Below are positions 1-10,800 of a DNA stretch of 64,000 nt, piece after piece (positions within the stretch are counted from its first letter, which is position 1; every line of letters begins with the position of its first letter). Position numbers and translations under genes: made by a program. A model generated the notes under the pieces. That model was not told the DNA's origin. It made no database searches and was given only the letters and a program-made list of their open reading frames with translations. This DNA comes from Brachionus plicatilis (taxonomy: Eukaryota > Rotifera > Eurotatoria > Ploima > Brachionidae): assembly GCA_010279815.1 (NCBI GenBank), contig QEOQ01000345.1:1091671-1155670 (forward strand). The letters run 5' to 3'.

Positions 1-283
1 TTATAGTTTCATAAAACATGGTGAGCATTTTGCGTGTATTGAATATATAGCAACTGACAAAGCAAATATTATGTTAATTTGCAAAAAAATTGTTCACTTA
101 CATAATCCATTCTATTCATCTAAAGATAAAAGATTAGCAACAAATTTTTTTTTGGCATGTAAATCAAATGAGACCTTTCTTGTTTTTGAAAACTTTAGCC
201 AAATCAAAGTTGTTTTTTCTTATAAGCTTAATGAATCAGTGTATATTATAAATGGTTTCAGTCAAATTCATTTTTTTAACTAA
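1..283 (+). CDS. 3' end of an unidentified ORF, open at the left edge
   Basis: An open frame runs in from the left edge (first full codon at base 2) and stops with TAA at 281-283, giving about 93 residues. The visible part starts YSFIKHGEHFACIEYI and ends SQIHFFN. It is mixed hydrophobic and polar, with no cysteine pairs, no membrane segment and no motif I recognise. The composition looks coding rather than random AT sequence, and the frame extends well upstream of the first ATG at 71, so that ATG is unlikely to be the true start. It ends 27 bases before the ATG of the next gene, on the same strand. It could be the last exon of a cellular gene or the C-terminus of a transposon protein; I cannot decide which. 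Confidence 0.45.
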   Translation, partial: YSFIKHGEHFACIEYIATDKANIMLICKKIVHLHNPFYSSKDKRLATNFFLACKSNETFLVFENFSQIKVVFSYKLNESVYIINGFSQIHFFN

Positions 284-310
284 ATATTGAGTTTAGAGAA
301 GATTTTTAAA

Positions 311-2585
311 ATGCCGAAACAAAAGTTAGATAAAAGAAAAAAAGAAAATACAGCTGCTTTAGAAATTCTGGATCCGGACCCACTTGTTCTTCATTTAGAT
401 GAATCAAATGATGAGATGCAACAAAATATCAAGGCAAATAAATCATCAATTACAATTTCCAAATTATCAAGTCGAGGTGATGTCGAGACACATTCTGTTG
501 TTTTCTGGACCATGGAAAAAAAGTTTTCAATTATTTCAAATGTTTGTATTCACCCAAATCAAGGAGAAAAAATTGAAGAAGGAAAAGAATACGATGCCTC
601 TTATGGAAAAAGCACCTATCGAGCCATTGTCAAATACAAAGGTATTTTAATTAAAAAATTTTCTTTTCTCCTTTTCTAAAAATCTTTAAAAACTTAATTT
701 CATTTTATCAAAAATATTTTTTTGTCTTAACTAATGTATTTTTATGACAAGGAAGCAGAGTTCTTCCTGAAGTCTCAAGTTAAGCGCAAGTGAAATTAAG
801 AACTAAACAATCAGACTCATAATTTCATTTCAAAATTTTAGAAATTTTATATTTTTTTATATTAATCTAGCAAAATTGTTTAAAAGTCCCAGAAATAAGT
901 CCAAGTCCGGCCTCTTTTTTATTTATCCAATTCCAGAATTTAATTTTTTTTTAAAAAAAAGTACGGACATGGACTTGACTTGAGACTTGTGACTTTTAAA
1001 CAACTCTGTTATTCAGAAAAAAATTAATACTTTTGATAAACTTGAACAATATTTAAAATAAAATTTTCACAAAATTGATAATTTAGGAAAAATAAAACTA
1101 AATAAAACATAAACGCAAGTCGAAACTTGACTTGATTTAATTTTGGTGTGAAAAGTCAAATCACGACTTGCGTTTATGTTTTATTTAGTTTTATTTTTCC
1201 TAAATTATCAATTTTGTGAAAATTTTATTTTAAATATTGTTCAAGTTTATCAAAAGTATTAATTTTTTTCTGAATAACAGAGTTTTATAAAAGTCACAAG
1301 TCTCAAGTCAAGTCAATGTCCGTACTTTTTTTTAAAAAAAAATTAAATTCTGGAATTGGATAAATAAAAAAGAGGCCGGACTTGGACTTATTTCTGGGAC
1401 TTTTAAACAATTTTGCTAGATTAATATAAAAAAATATAAAATTTCTAAAATTTTGAAATGAAATTATGAGTCTGATTGTTTAGTTCTTAATTTCATTTTT
1501 ATCGAACCCATAGAAAAAATCAAAAAAATTCTGTAAAAAATGGTCTAAATCTGAAAAAAAGTCAAGTCAAGTAAAAACTTGATTTGAAAAATTTAAAAAA
1601 GTCGAGTCAAATTTTAACTTTACTAAACTTTATTTTTAACTTAAACTTTTAACTTTCAATTTTTACTTTACTTTATTTTTCAGATTTTCACCATTTTTTT
1701 ACCTGAAAAATAGTAACTTAAGGAACAACTCTGCCTTAACCGATTATTACTCAGATTATTTAATATTTTTAGGATCGTATGAAAAATGTTTAGAAATTGA
1801 AAAATCTATTTGTTCATACAATGGAATATTAACTACTGCTGCTTCACAAATACAAAGAGATTCTCCAAAAGAAACTAGTTGTGCAATTGAAAATTTGAGA
1901 CGAGAAAATTTTGGATATAAAAAAAAATTGGTTGAATTGACAGAAAATCTAGAAGATGAATTAAAAAAAAACAAGGAAGCTGTTGAAAAAATTAAAGATC
2001 TTGAAGCAAAAATTGAAAATATCAAACTCACTTTCAGTAATTTGTTTTAAGATACATTTTTTTTTACTAATTAAAGAAAAAGATAAGGATGAAATAAATA
2101 GAATTCTAAAAATGTGCAAAATTTTCCAGGCAATTTTTGAGAATGATATTGAGCCTGATCTAAATATTGTCCCACTTAGTGAAAAGTATCCAAACTTTTT
2201 CGTCAAACCAATAGTTCGTTCTTCTGTGACCAATTTGGTTGATAATTGCAGAACAAGTCAAGCTAGCACTGTATTTAGAAAAATTATTCCTCTGTTGCTA
2301 CCAAACTCTTCTGATCTAACCACAAAAACAGCTAAACAAATTAAAAGTTGTTACTCCAATATAATAAATCCGATATATGGTAATTTTAAATTTTTTTATT
2401 TTTCTTAACAAATTTTTTTTGAATTTAACCCATAAATTAAATGGCTCTTTTTTTAAGAAATGTTAAATGAAAAAGATCCAACATTTACAGTCAAAGAGAT
2501 GAATTTAAAGCTTAATTCTTTAATACAAGACTACAAAAAAATTTCGAAAAGACAAAAACAAATCGATGGTGACTCCAGTGTTTAG
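311..2585 (+). CDS. Four-exon gene of unknown function, coiled-coil middle and possible BEN-like C-terminus
   Basis: Exons 311-641, 1773-2036, 2077-2379 and 2458-2585 join in phase 1 at each junction with GT..AG introns and give 341 residues. The N-terminus is basic (MPKQKLDKRKKENTAALEIL) and is followed by an acidic stretch with DPDPLVLHLDESNDEM. Exon 2 contains a lysine/glutamate-rich coiled coil (ENLRRENFGYKKKLVELTEN onwards). The last two exons hold a helical region (FFVKPIVRSSVTNLVDN, then FRKIIPLLLPNSSDL) that resembles a BEN DNA-binding domain in spacing of hydrophobic helices; this is a weak match made by eye. The ATG at 311 is the first in frame; an upstream in-frame stretch to 287 has no ATG. 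Intron 1 is 1.1 kb and contains a large inverted repeat. Gene structure is well supported; function is not. Confidence 0.6.
756..1733. mobile_element. Composite repeat insertion in intron 1, bounded by CAGAGTT ends
   Basis: The segment starts CAGAGTTCTTCC at 756 and ends GGAACAACTCTG at 1733, so its ends are inverted copies of each other. It contains an inverted repeat with arms 791-1122 and 1164-1495, each 332 bp and nearly identical, separated by 41 bases. The arms themselves contain AGTCAAGTC-rich sequence related to the MITE family seen at 23414, 23612 and 56531. The 8 bases on either side (CAAGGAAG and CCTTAACC) do not match, so no target duplication is visible. It is most simply read as a hAT-type non-autonomous element in which a second copy has inserted or been inverted. 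Confidence 0.6.
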
Positions 2586-3276
2586 TTAGATGTCTTTCTT
2601 TAATTTTGACTAAATATTTCTCGATGTGAATTTGACAAGCATTTGACACTAAACTTGTTTTTTTGCACTTAATAATTTGTTTTTTTTTCCATAATATTTA
2701 AAATTTGACATTGATATTCATTAAATTTTTGCTTTTTATTTTCAATTTGTAAGCTCAAATCAGTTTTTATGTCTTTAATTTTATAAATTTGTAAATTATT
2801 TCCCATTTTGTACTAATAAGTTTGTGGCTTGTGAAGTTCGTTTCAATTCAATCATTTCAATTTGGTTCGTTGCTCATTACTTATGAATGGAATGAAATAA
2901 GCTGGTTTTGAAAAATTTTAAAACCTTTAAAAAGTTTGTTCGACAAAATGAATAAGTTAGCACTTCATTTTGCAGACTCTATCTTTATATTACAAAAGCT
3001 TGTTACATTTTACAAAATTAGTTTATTTCATTGCAATTAAAAGTTACTTGCAAAGAACAGAATTGAAATTATCGAATTGAAGCGAACTTCACAAACCCAA
3101 AATTTTGTTATCGTTTTTAATTATGATTTTGTGATATTTATGTTTTAAATAAGAAAAAAATTAAATTAATTAAAATTTGTATTAAATTTGTATAATGTCA
3201 TATTTATTATCTTTACAATAAAAGCTAAAAAAATAATCTATTTTTAAAATTAAAAAAAGATCAAAAAAACTATAAA
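2586..3276. other. Non-coding stretch containing one MITE
   Basis: AT-rich spacer after the TAG at 2583-2585. Apart from the inverted-repeat element at about 2825-3098 I see no ORF, RNA gene or other structure. Confidence 0.6.
2825..3098. mobile_element. MITE-like inverted-repeat element, about 275 bp
   Basis: The left end GGCTTGTGAAGTTCG, followed by TTCAATTC and then ATTTCAATT, is matched by the reverse complement of the right end (GGGTTTGTGAAGTTCG, then CTTCAATTC and ATTTCAATT). About 60 bases at each end pair with scattered mismatches. There is no ORF inside. Target duplications are not clear. This is a non-autonomous DNA transposon by structure; the superfamily is unknown. Confidence 0.55.
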
Positions 3277-3560
3277 GATTTTTCTTAAAGGAAATTTTAA
3301 AGAACTTGAAGAGATTATTCTTTAATGAAATTTTATAGAACTGGTAGAGATTTTTCTTTATGGAAATTTTAAAGAACTTGAAGAGATTATTCTTTAATGA
3401 AATTTTATAGAACTGGTAGAGATTTTTCTTTATGGAAATTTTAAAGAACTTGAAGAGATTATTCTTTAATGAAATTTTATAGAACTTGTAGAGATTTTTC
3501 TTTATGGAAATTTTAAAGAACTTCAAGAGATTATTCTTTAGGGAATTTCTAAAGAATAAA
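3277..3560. repeat. Tandem satellite, 72-bp unit made of two diverged 36-bp halves
   Basis: The phrase GATTTTTCTTTATGGAAATT recurs at 3277 (variant), 3349, 3421 and 3493, exactly 72 bases apart. Inside each unit a second, diverged half begins GATTATTCTTTAATGAAATT 36 bases later, so the array is about 7.5 copies of a 36-bp monomer organised as dimers. Because 36 is a multiple of three, a long reading frame on the minus strand survives across the array (repeating FFKISIKKNLY / FYKISLKNNLF), but this looks like a by-product of periodicity rather than a gene. The array directly abuts the 3' end of the retroelement ORF. Confidence 0.85.
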
Positions 3561-3618
3561 CGTCCGGAAACCTTTAAAGAATCTTTAAAAATTTCTTTAA
3601 AGAACCTTTAAAAAATCT

Positions 3619-4329
3619 TTAAGATTTTTTTGACTGGGAATCAGAAGCCTTGTGTCCACTACCATTACATTTTGTACATTTTAAATGTCTAATTTTACAG
3701 TCGGCTATTTTATGTTCGGTGCTCATACAAAACCTGCAACGCGGTTCACCAACTCTTTCGATTGAGACCGGGTATCCTTGTATGTGTGTTTTTTTTGGCA
3801 GTTTTTTTACAATATCGTGGTAGTTTATATTTTTAGATGCATTAAACTTTAGTTTGGCTCGAATAGTCCCAGATTTTACGTGCTTGAAATCAGGATCATT
3901 AATGTATTCATCGTAGATGTTGACAATTTCAGTTGGGGAGACTCCTTCTGAGATTAGGTGCTTTTCAATAAGGTATTTGTCGAAGTTAGGTTTAAGACCA
4001 TACAACTTAAAGGTGAAGACTTTTTCAACTTTTACAGGTTCTTCTGCATCTTCAATAGTAAATTCTTGGTCATTAATATTGATTAATCTACCTATTAGAT
4101 CTTTGTAGACAAAAGAAGAGTTAAAAGAAATTAGCCAGAAGTTTTTGCCAACAGTTGTTACTGTATCAAGATTGTCACTCAAGTCTTTGAAGTTGAGAGC
4201 GACCAGAGCCTTAAGTATTTTGGTGCGGTTTACAACTTCATCATTTTTCCTGTTGACTTTAACCCTGATCGCATGCTTGCAAATCGAGGGATCCGAAAGA
4301 AGATTGGGAGTCACTTTCGAAGCTCGTTA
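3619..4329 (-). pseudogene. Retroelement Gag/ORF1-like protein with zinc knuckles, truncated
   Basis: A 231-residue frame with no ATG at its start (an in-frame TAA lies just upstream of the GTG at 4314), so the 5' end is missing. The central part resembles the RRM-like region of retroelement nucleic-acid-binding proteins (VFTFKLYGLKPNFDKYLIEK). Near the C-terminus there is a full CCHC knuckle, CRFCMSTEHKIADC (C-x2-C-x4-H-x4-C), and a second, CTKCNGSGHKASDS, in which the final cysteine is lost. These are typical of LINE ORF1 or Gag proteins that coat element RNA. No reverse transcriptase lies next to it on either side. It ends at the satellite array, whose motif also resembles the sequence just after the ORF. 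Probably a dead 5'-truncated fragment. Confidence 0.65.
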
Positions 4330-5215
4330 ATTTGGTCAAAATTATGCAGAGAAATTAATTGAATTATAATATTTCTTTCTTATTGAATTGAGGATCATTC
4401 TCTTTTAATTTTTATAGATAAATGTGTGAATTTTCTCCGATAAAATTAACCGTCTTATGGTTAATTGACAGATAAAGATTAGGATTCAAAAAAATTTCAT
4501 ACTTTTTTGTCAAGTTCGTTATAAAAAAATAAATTCTACTGAGAATTTTTAAAAAAGACTTCGTTATAACCGAGTTTTCGTTATAACCGAGTTCGTTATA
4601 TCCGTAAAAAATAACATTATAAAGATTGTTGTTTTACAATCTATTGAATTTTTTTTCGCTATAACCGATTTTTCGTTATAAGCGTTTTCGCTATAACCGA
4701 ACTCGACTGTAGTGACTTTTAACCAACTTTGAAGTTGAGTTTTTCCTTTTCCAAAACCGTTTTTTTTGTTTTATGAATGTTTATTGCTCTTTTTCTGTAT
4801 CAAGAATAATCATAATAAAGGATAATAGAAGCAATCAGTTTCAGTCTCTGAATAAAAACCATAGCAAGAGGTATTTACATACCTTTTCAATCAAATTTTA
4901 TGAAAGAAAAATACGCTAAAAATACGGCTAAAATATCTAGTATTTCAATTAAAAATAATTTATCCTGCCAAAAGTATTTATTTCAAATATTCTCCTATCG
5001 ATTACAAAGTGAAAGTTTTGAAAAAATCAAAAAAAATGGGGTACTGGTACTAAATTCTTTCTTTGAAAGTAAATAAATTAAATTAATTTTACAAATGTTT
5101 TTTATCTTTTGAGTTCATTAGAAATTTTATTAATAGATGTTTGTTAATTTTAGAAGTAAATACAGATTTGCTTTTTCTAGAAAAATATTTTTTTTTTGAA
5201 AATTAAATTAATATA
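4330..5215. other. Spacer with a pogo/Tigger-like repeat end at about 4553-4714
   Basis: Between 4553 and 4714 the phrase TTCGTTATAACCGAGTTTTC recurs in variants (CGTTATAACCGAG, CGCTATAACCGA, CGTTATAAGCG) and ends GAACTCGACTGTA. This pattern is typical of the terminal repeats of pogo/Tigger DNA transposons, which insert at TA. A similar end, CCAGACTCGACTATA, occurs near 57985 next to a Tigger-type DNA-binding ORF. The rest of the stretch is AT-rich with no ORF. Part of it presumably contains the promoter of the aldo-keto reductase, but no distinct motif is visible. Confidence 0.45.
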
Positions 5216-6363
5216 ATGCTGTTAAAAAATTTTAAACCCTTTAGTAGTTATTTTAAAAATTTAAATTTTAATCCAGTTCGTAAGATGTCTTTTGTGCCAA
5301 GAAAAAAATTCAATAATGGCCTTGAGATTCCAGCTTTGGGATTGGGAACTTATAAAGTCGAAAATCTTTCACATTTTTATCCAACAAAAAATTAAAGTTT
5401 ATCTTGTTTAGGAAGAAAATGAAGCAGTTTTGATTGAGGCAGTAAAATCAGCTCTTAGGTGTGGATACAGACACATCGATAGTGCTCCTGTTTATTATAA
5501 TGAACTCCCAGTCGGGCATGGGATTCGAGAAGCGATAAGTGAATCACAGGGTTCTTTAAAAAGAGAAGATATTTTCATCACATCCAAATGCTGGTGTACA
5601 TTTTTTTCAAAAGAAAAAGTTCCGATTTGTTTTGATAAAACACTAAGCAATCTTGGAATGGATTATTTAGATCTTTATCTTATTCACTGGCCCATGGGTT
5701 TTAAAGTATTCAAGATTTTTAGGAATCTTTTTTTTAAGTTTTTTGATTAAACTAGGAAAATGAAGGATTCTATCCGGAAGACGCCAATGGAAAGGTCATT
5801 CCATCTGATGTTCATTATCTAGAGACTTATAAAGCTATGGAAGAGCTTGTCAAAAATGGAAAAGCAAAAAGTATTGGAGTCAGCAATTTTAATATTAAAC
5901 AACTTCAAGATATTCTTGATCACTGTGAAATAAAACCTGTTTGCAACCAATTTGAAGTTCATCCATTTTTACAAAATGACGAATTGGTTGATTTTTGCCA
6001 GAAAAACGAAATAACTGTAGTTGCTTACGCACCTTTGGGAGCTCCAGATCGCTCATGGTAAATATTTTACAAGATGGATTTACTTAATTTTTGTTACATT
6101 GTTTACACAGGTCAAAACCAGAAGATCCTAAAGTACTTGAAAACCAAATTATTCAAGAATTAGCTGACAAGTACAAAAAAACACCGGGTCAAATAATTCT
6201 AAGATGGCTGGTACAGAGAGATATTGTTGTCATTCCTAAAAGTGTTAATCCCGGACGAATTGAAGAAAATAGCAAAATTTTTGATTTTAAATTAAATGAC
6301 AACGATATGTATGCATTCAAAAATATTAAGGAGCAATTTAGATATTACAGTTTTGATGAGTAA
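5216..6363 (+). CDS. Aldo-keto reductase (AKR1A1-like aldehyde reductase)
   Basis: Exons 5216-5356, 5412-5705, 5756-6057 and 6111-6363 (introns 50-55 bp, GT..AG, phases consistent) give 329 residues. The protein is an NADPH-dependent TIM-barrel reductase of aldehydes and ketones. All four catalytic residues are present: Asp in [13 protein letters not shown], Tyr in the same motif, Lys in ITSKCW and His in LIHWP. Other family marks are [30 protein letters not shown] and the cofactor motif [10 protein letters not shown]. The order and wording follow vertebrate AKR1A1 more closely than other families, but the C-terminus stops soon after the barrel, without the long substrate loop. An internal Met at 5285 (MSFVPRKKF) would give a 306-residue cytosolic form; the 23 residues before it are basic, aromatic and free of acidic residues, as in mitochondrial presequences. 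Which start is used is open. Confidence 0.93.
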
Positions 6364-7807
6364 AAATTTAAAATTAAATTTTAACTTTGATTTTTTAGAA
6401 TTTTTTTCTAGATGTGACAACCACCCTCAATATCCATTTTGAATTGATACATTATAATTGTGAAAATTTTTGAAAATAAAATTTTCAAATTTCAATTTTT
6501 TACATTTTTTTGAAAGAAATTAACCATTCATTATATCATAAAATCTTAGAGAAAGGTAAAATGAAAAATAAATATAAATATAAATTAAATTAAATTAAAT
6601 TAAACAAAATTTTTTTATTACAAACGTTAGCTTTTTGGCTATTGATTTTTTTAACTTATGTTTCCGGCAATATTTATTTCAGATGAAGAATCAGATGAGC
6701 TTTTAGATTTTAAATTTTATTACCGTTTGTATTTTTTACTTGGAAACTAAATTCCTTTTTAGAAATAGAAAGTGAAAAAAAAAAACTGATCAAAAAAATA
6801 AACACATAATAATGGAAAAAGAAACAATTTAGCTAAAATTCTTCCATTAGATCAAACCATTTGGTTAAATTTATTTTTACAAATACAATTCAACAATTTT
6901 TCAATAAATAATTTTTTATTATAAAACAGTAGTAGAAGCTGTAACTGGAAAAGTCAATGAGTAAGTTTTCAGACTTAATATGATAGCTGATGTAATCAAT
7001 TGCTGTTCATTTGGAAATCGATTCCCACTTTAAAATTGTTAACCTTGAATTGATTTACTTGGAAAATTTCCCATAAATTTGACTTATTGTTTTTCGCTGT
7101 TGCTGTTTCATTATTTTTTTAAATATTTATAGCAGTGACCATAATTAAAGAAAAAAATGGCTATTTATAACAATCTTCAGTGTGATGAAGGCAGAGCTGA
7201 GGAAGTGAATGTGCTCTAAACACAGTGTACATACCACAGTTACCATAGATGGGATCCTACTGCTTCCCATCTTCGCAAGTCTAGCTTGCTAGCTTGTTGT
7301 AATTTATATTATTATTATTATTTTTATTTCATCTTATAATCAAAAAATAAAGATCATATTTTCTTTTTTATGATTTTTATGGTCATCCGAATTTTAATTT
7401 TATATTTAAAAAAATGGAAAACAGATTTTTGGAAAATAGATCAATTTCAATTTTTAAATTAATAATTTTTTATCTATTAAATTAATTTTTTTAAATTTCT
7501 AAATTGAATAATTTTTTTTATGAAATGACTTCTGAAAAGAAAAATTTAGATCAATAAATAGAAACTTTTTTTGAACTTTCAAGTAGGTATCTCTAGCTTT
7601 AAAGTTTTCTTCCACAAATTTTCCTTTTAAATGACTTTTATTTGTATTATGATATCTAATATTTCATTTGAATGATTATAATAAAAAAAATACAATAACT
7701 CGTAAACTTTTATTAAAAAATATCGTTTTTGATTATCTCATCGTGTTAGATGAATATATTTACTAAATAAAAAAAATCATTCTCTTTTAAAATTTAAAAA
7801 TAATTGT
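6364..7807. other. Intergenic spacer between convergent genes, with one retroposon tail
   Basis: AT-rich with no ORF of note. The only compositionally distinct piece is 7184-7322 (listed separately). Both neighbouring genes end here, so it holds two 3' UTRs; AATAAA-like signals are abundant but too common in this base composition to assign. Confidence 0.5.
7184..7322 (+). repeat. Probable 3' end of a retroposon (LINE or SINE) with ATT tail
   Basis: About 120 bases of much more balanced composition than the surroundings (GATGAAGGCAGAGCTGAGG onwards, with TGGGATCCTACTGCTTCCCA) end in a run of ATT repeats (ATTATTATTATTATT). A GC-richer block ending in a short microsatellite is the usual look of a non-LTR retroposon 3' end. 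No coding sequence lies next to it. Confidence 0.4.
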
Positions 7808-10800
7808 TTAAAAGGCCGTAAAAAATTCTCTCAGCATGGCATTTAAGGCATCTGGAGTATATTTAACATATTTGTCCCGATTAGTAGCAAAGTTGTATCT
7901 CGAATACATCTCAAAGAATTTTTGATACTGTAGGCCAACATACAAAACATTGTCCTGTCTAATTTCTTCAGCTAAATCGTGCTGTTCTCCTGGAATATAG
8001 TAGCGTTTTTGAGCCTCATAAATTTCTTCAAATTCTTTATTAAATCCCTTTAACAACAAAAAATTTAATTTATTTTTCAAATTATAGATTAAAAAAGCAT
8101 ACGCTAAATCTATCTTTTAAGATTTGTCTGTCTTTATCTTTAAGTTTTTCTCCATGAAAAGGATTTCGGTCAATCAAATCTCTTATATACGACATCAATT
8201 TGCTCCAACTTGATTAATAGTTTAAAAATATGTAATATTTAAATCACAATTTTTTTTACCACTTTGAATATTCGCGTTTATAATTTAATATCTCTGTTTC
8301 GTAATGGTTTTTTAAGTCCAATTTATTCCCAAGAACAAAGAGCTCAATTAAACTATCACATTGGTCTGTGTTTTCTTTTTTTATACTTAGATTAGAAAAA
8401 AAAAATTTTTAAACTTTAAATTCAAATTAATATATAATTACTTCGGAGTGTTAGATAAAATCTTTTTGATTTTGTGTATATTATTCAGCAGAAATATATA
8501 TTTCAAATTTTGATCTTGGTAACAGTCAGCTTTTTTTTTTAAATTGTAATTTAAATATAAAAATAAGCGATAAAAATAGTCGGCTAATTGTTCACGGTAG
8601 ACTTTTTTTTCAGGAATGGATTCAACTTGATAAGCAATTCGCTTGAAATTGGCCATATTTTCTTATGTTAAAAATTTCAGTTTTAATACTTAAGTTATGT
8701 AACAAAAAATTTACTTTCAGAGGCCTCGCGTCTCAAATTAATTTCAAGCTCAGATGGCATCAATTGATTGGAATTTTTGCTTACTACTACACTTGATATA
8801 AATCCAGCTATTACATCAAAAGGAAGCACATTGCTTATAAAAGTCAAAGTTTCAGTGGTAATTGGATGGATGTTTCCATTTTGATGGATGGTTTGCGAAT
8901 CATTTCGAATCGAGTCGAGAACATCTTTAAAGTAATCCACACATGCTTTTTCAAAATTCACAAACAAGTCAAAATAAACATTATTTATTTTATTTAGATG
9001 TCTTGTGGCTTTAAATGTGGTTTGATCGAAAATATCAAGAAATTTAGGCTTGGTTTTGACCATTTCAGATAAAATATTCAATAAAGATATAATGTATTTT
9101 GAGGTCGATTTTTTTGATATTTGTTTAACGTTGTTTGATAGCCGCTAAATAAAAAGTTTCAATAGATAAGGTTAGTTTAGTTGATGCTAGGAGGGAAATT
9201 TATCCTTTATTTTTATTTTTTAATTTTTTTAAAAATTGAAAAGAAAAAAAAACAAAAGAAGCATCCGCTTAAACAGCTGTTAGAGGAAGAAACTGGTAGA
9301 CTCCAGAAAAAACAAAAAATTTATAACAAATTTGAGTAACCGAAGTTGAGCATATTTGAAAATTTAAAATTTAAAATTTTAAAATCTTCACTTGAACCTT
9401 ATTTTTAAGTTGCTGGGCTATAAGTTTGATTATAAAAATATTGTTAAAAATTTCAAGAGAGTCCTATTTAAAATATTTCCATCAAAGAGTTCAAAGTACT
9501 TTCACTTTTTTATCACGTTACAGTTGCTGGAGCTGAGGCTTTGTATCGTTCTTTATTTAAAAAAAAAGCTTTAAATTCATAAAAAATTGGCAAACATAAG
9601 CCTGGTAAATCTATTTTTACTATGAATGCGAAAAAGCAAAAAAATGTATTATAGTTAAAGTTCGCGCAATGCAAAACTTCTACACTATCTTAATCGACTG
9701 AAATGGACCTCATTTTTAGATTCTCCATATATGAAAACCTAGGGTTAGCAGATTTTTTAGGGGGGGTCAAAAAAAAATTTTTTTGGGCTAGGGGGGTCTG
9801 AAGTTTAGCCGACTTAGTAAAAGTTGTTCGTCTTCGAGAGTCAATAAGTAATGAAAGTCAATATAAAATATGTTATTTCTACACACCGTTTGATAGATAA
9901 ATGATTTTTCTACAATTTGATGTGATTTTTAAATATTTTTTTTTTTTTTAATAAAAATTTAGGCTAAAAAAAGGAAATTTTTAGGCAATTTTTTAGTTTT
10001 TTTGGATCTTCTTACAAAAACTAAGACCGACAAGTTGTTCAGAATTTTCTCTGGTTTCAGAATATGTATAAAAAAGTGGGTATTTAGGGGTAAACAAAAA
10101 AGAAGATCCAAAAAAACTAAAAAATTGCCTAAAAATTTCCTTTTTTTAGCCTAAATTTTTATTAAAAAAAAAAAAAAATATTTAAAAATCACATCAAATT
10201 GTAGAAAAATCATTTATCTATCAAACGGTGTGTAGAAATAACATATTTTATATTGACTTTCATTACTTATTGACTCTCGAAGACGAACAACTTTTACTAA
10301 GTCGGCTAAACTTCAGACCCCCCTAGCCCAAAAAAATTTTTTTTTGACCCCCCCTAAAAAATCTGCTAACCCTAGGTTTTCATATATGGAGAATCTAAAA
10401 ATGAGGTCCATTTCAGTCGATTAAGATAGTGTAGAAGTTTTGCATTGCGCGAACTTTACAAATGTTTATTTGGTTTACAAAAATGTGTATTAAATAAAAA
10501 AAATTTTTTTTGTTTACGAACTTACATAAAAATTCATAAGTTAAAAAAAAAATTCAAAAACTGTTTTTCCAATATATTCGAAAATTGATTCAATTTAGAC
10601 GATTTTTTAAATTATTATTAATGCTTTAAATATTTATTATTAAGTTTTTAATTACATTTAAATTAAATTATTATAAAAATAATTTTAACTTTAAAATTCT
10701 ATAGAGCAAACATAATAGTTAAAATTAATCAAAGATTCGACAATGCGAAAATTTCTTTAGATATTTCAAAATTATCTTTATTATTAGTTTTAAAAAGAAC

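Noticed and set aside
3182..3526. 114-residue minus-strand ORF of repeating FFKISIKKNLY units
   Set aside because: The repeat period is a multiple of three, so any frame without a stop in one unit stays open; no start context or family match. Treated as satellite DNA.
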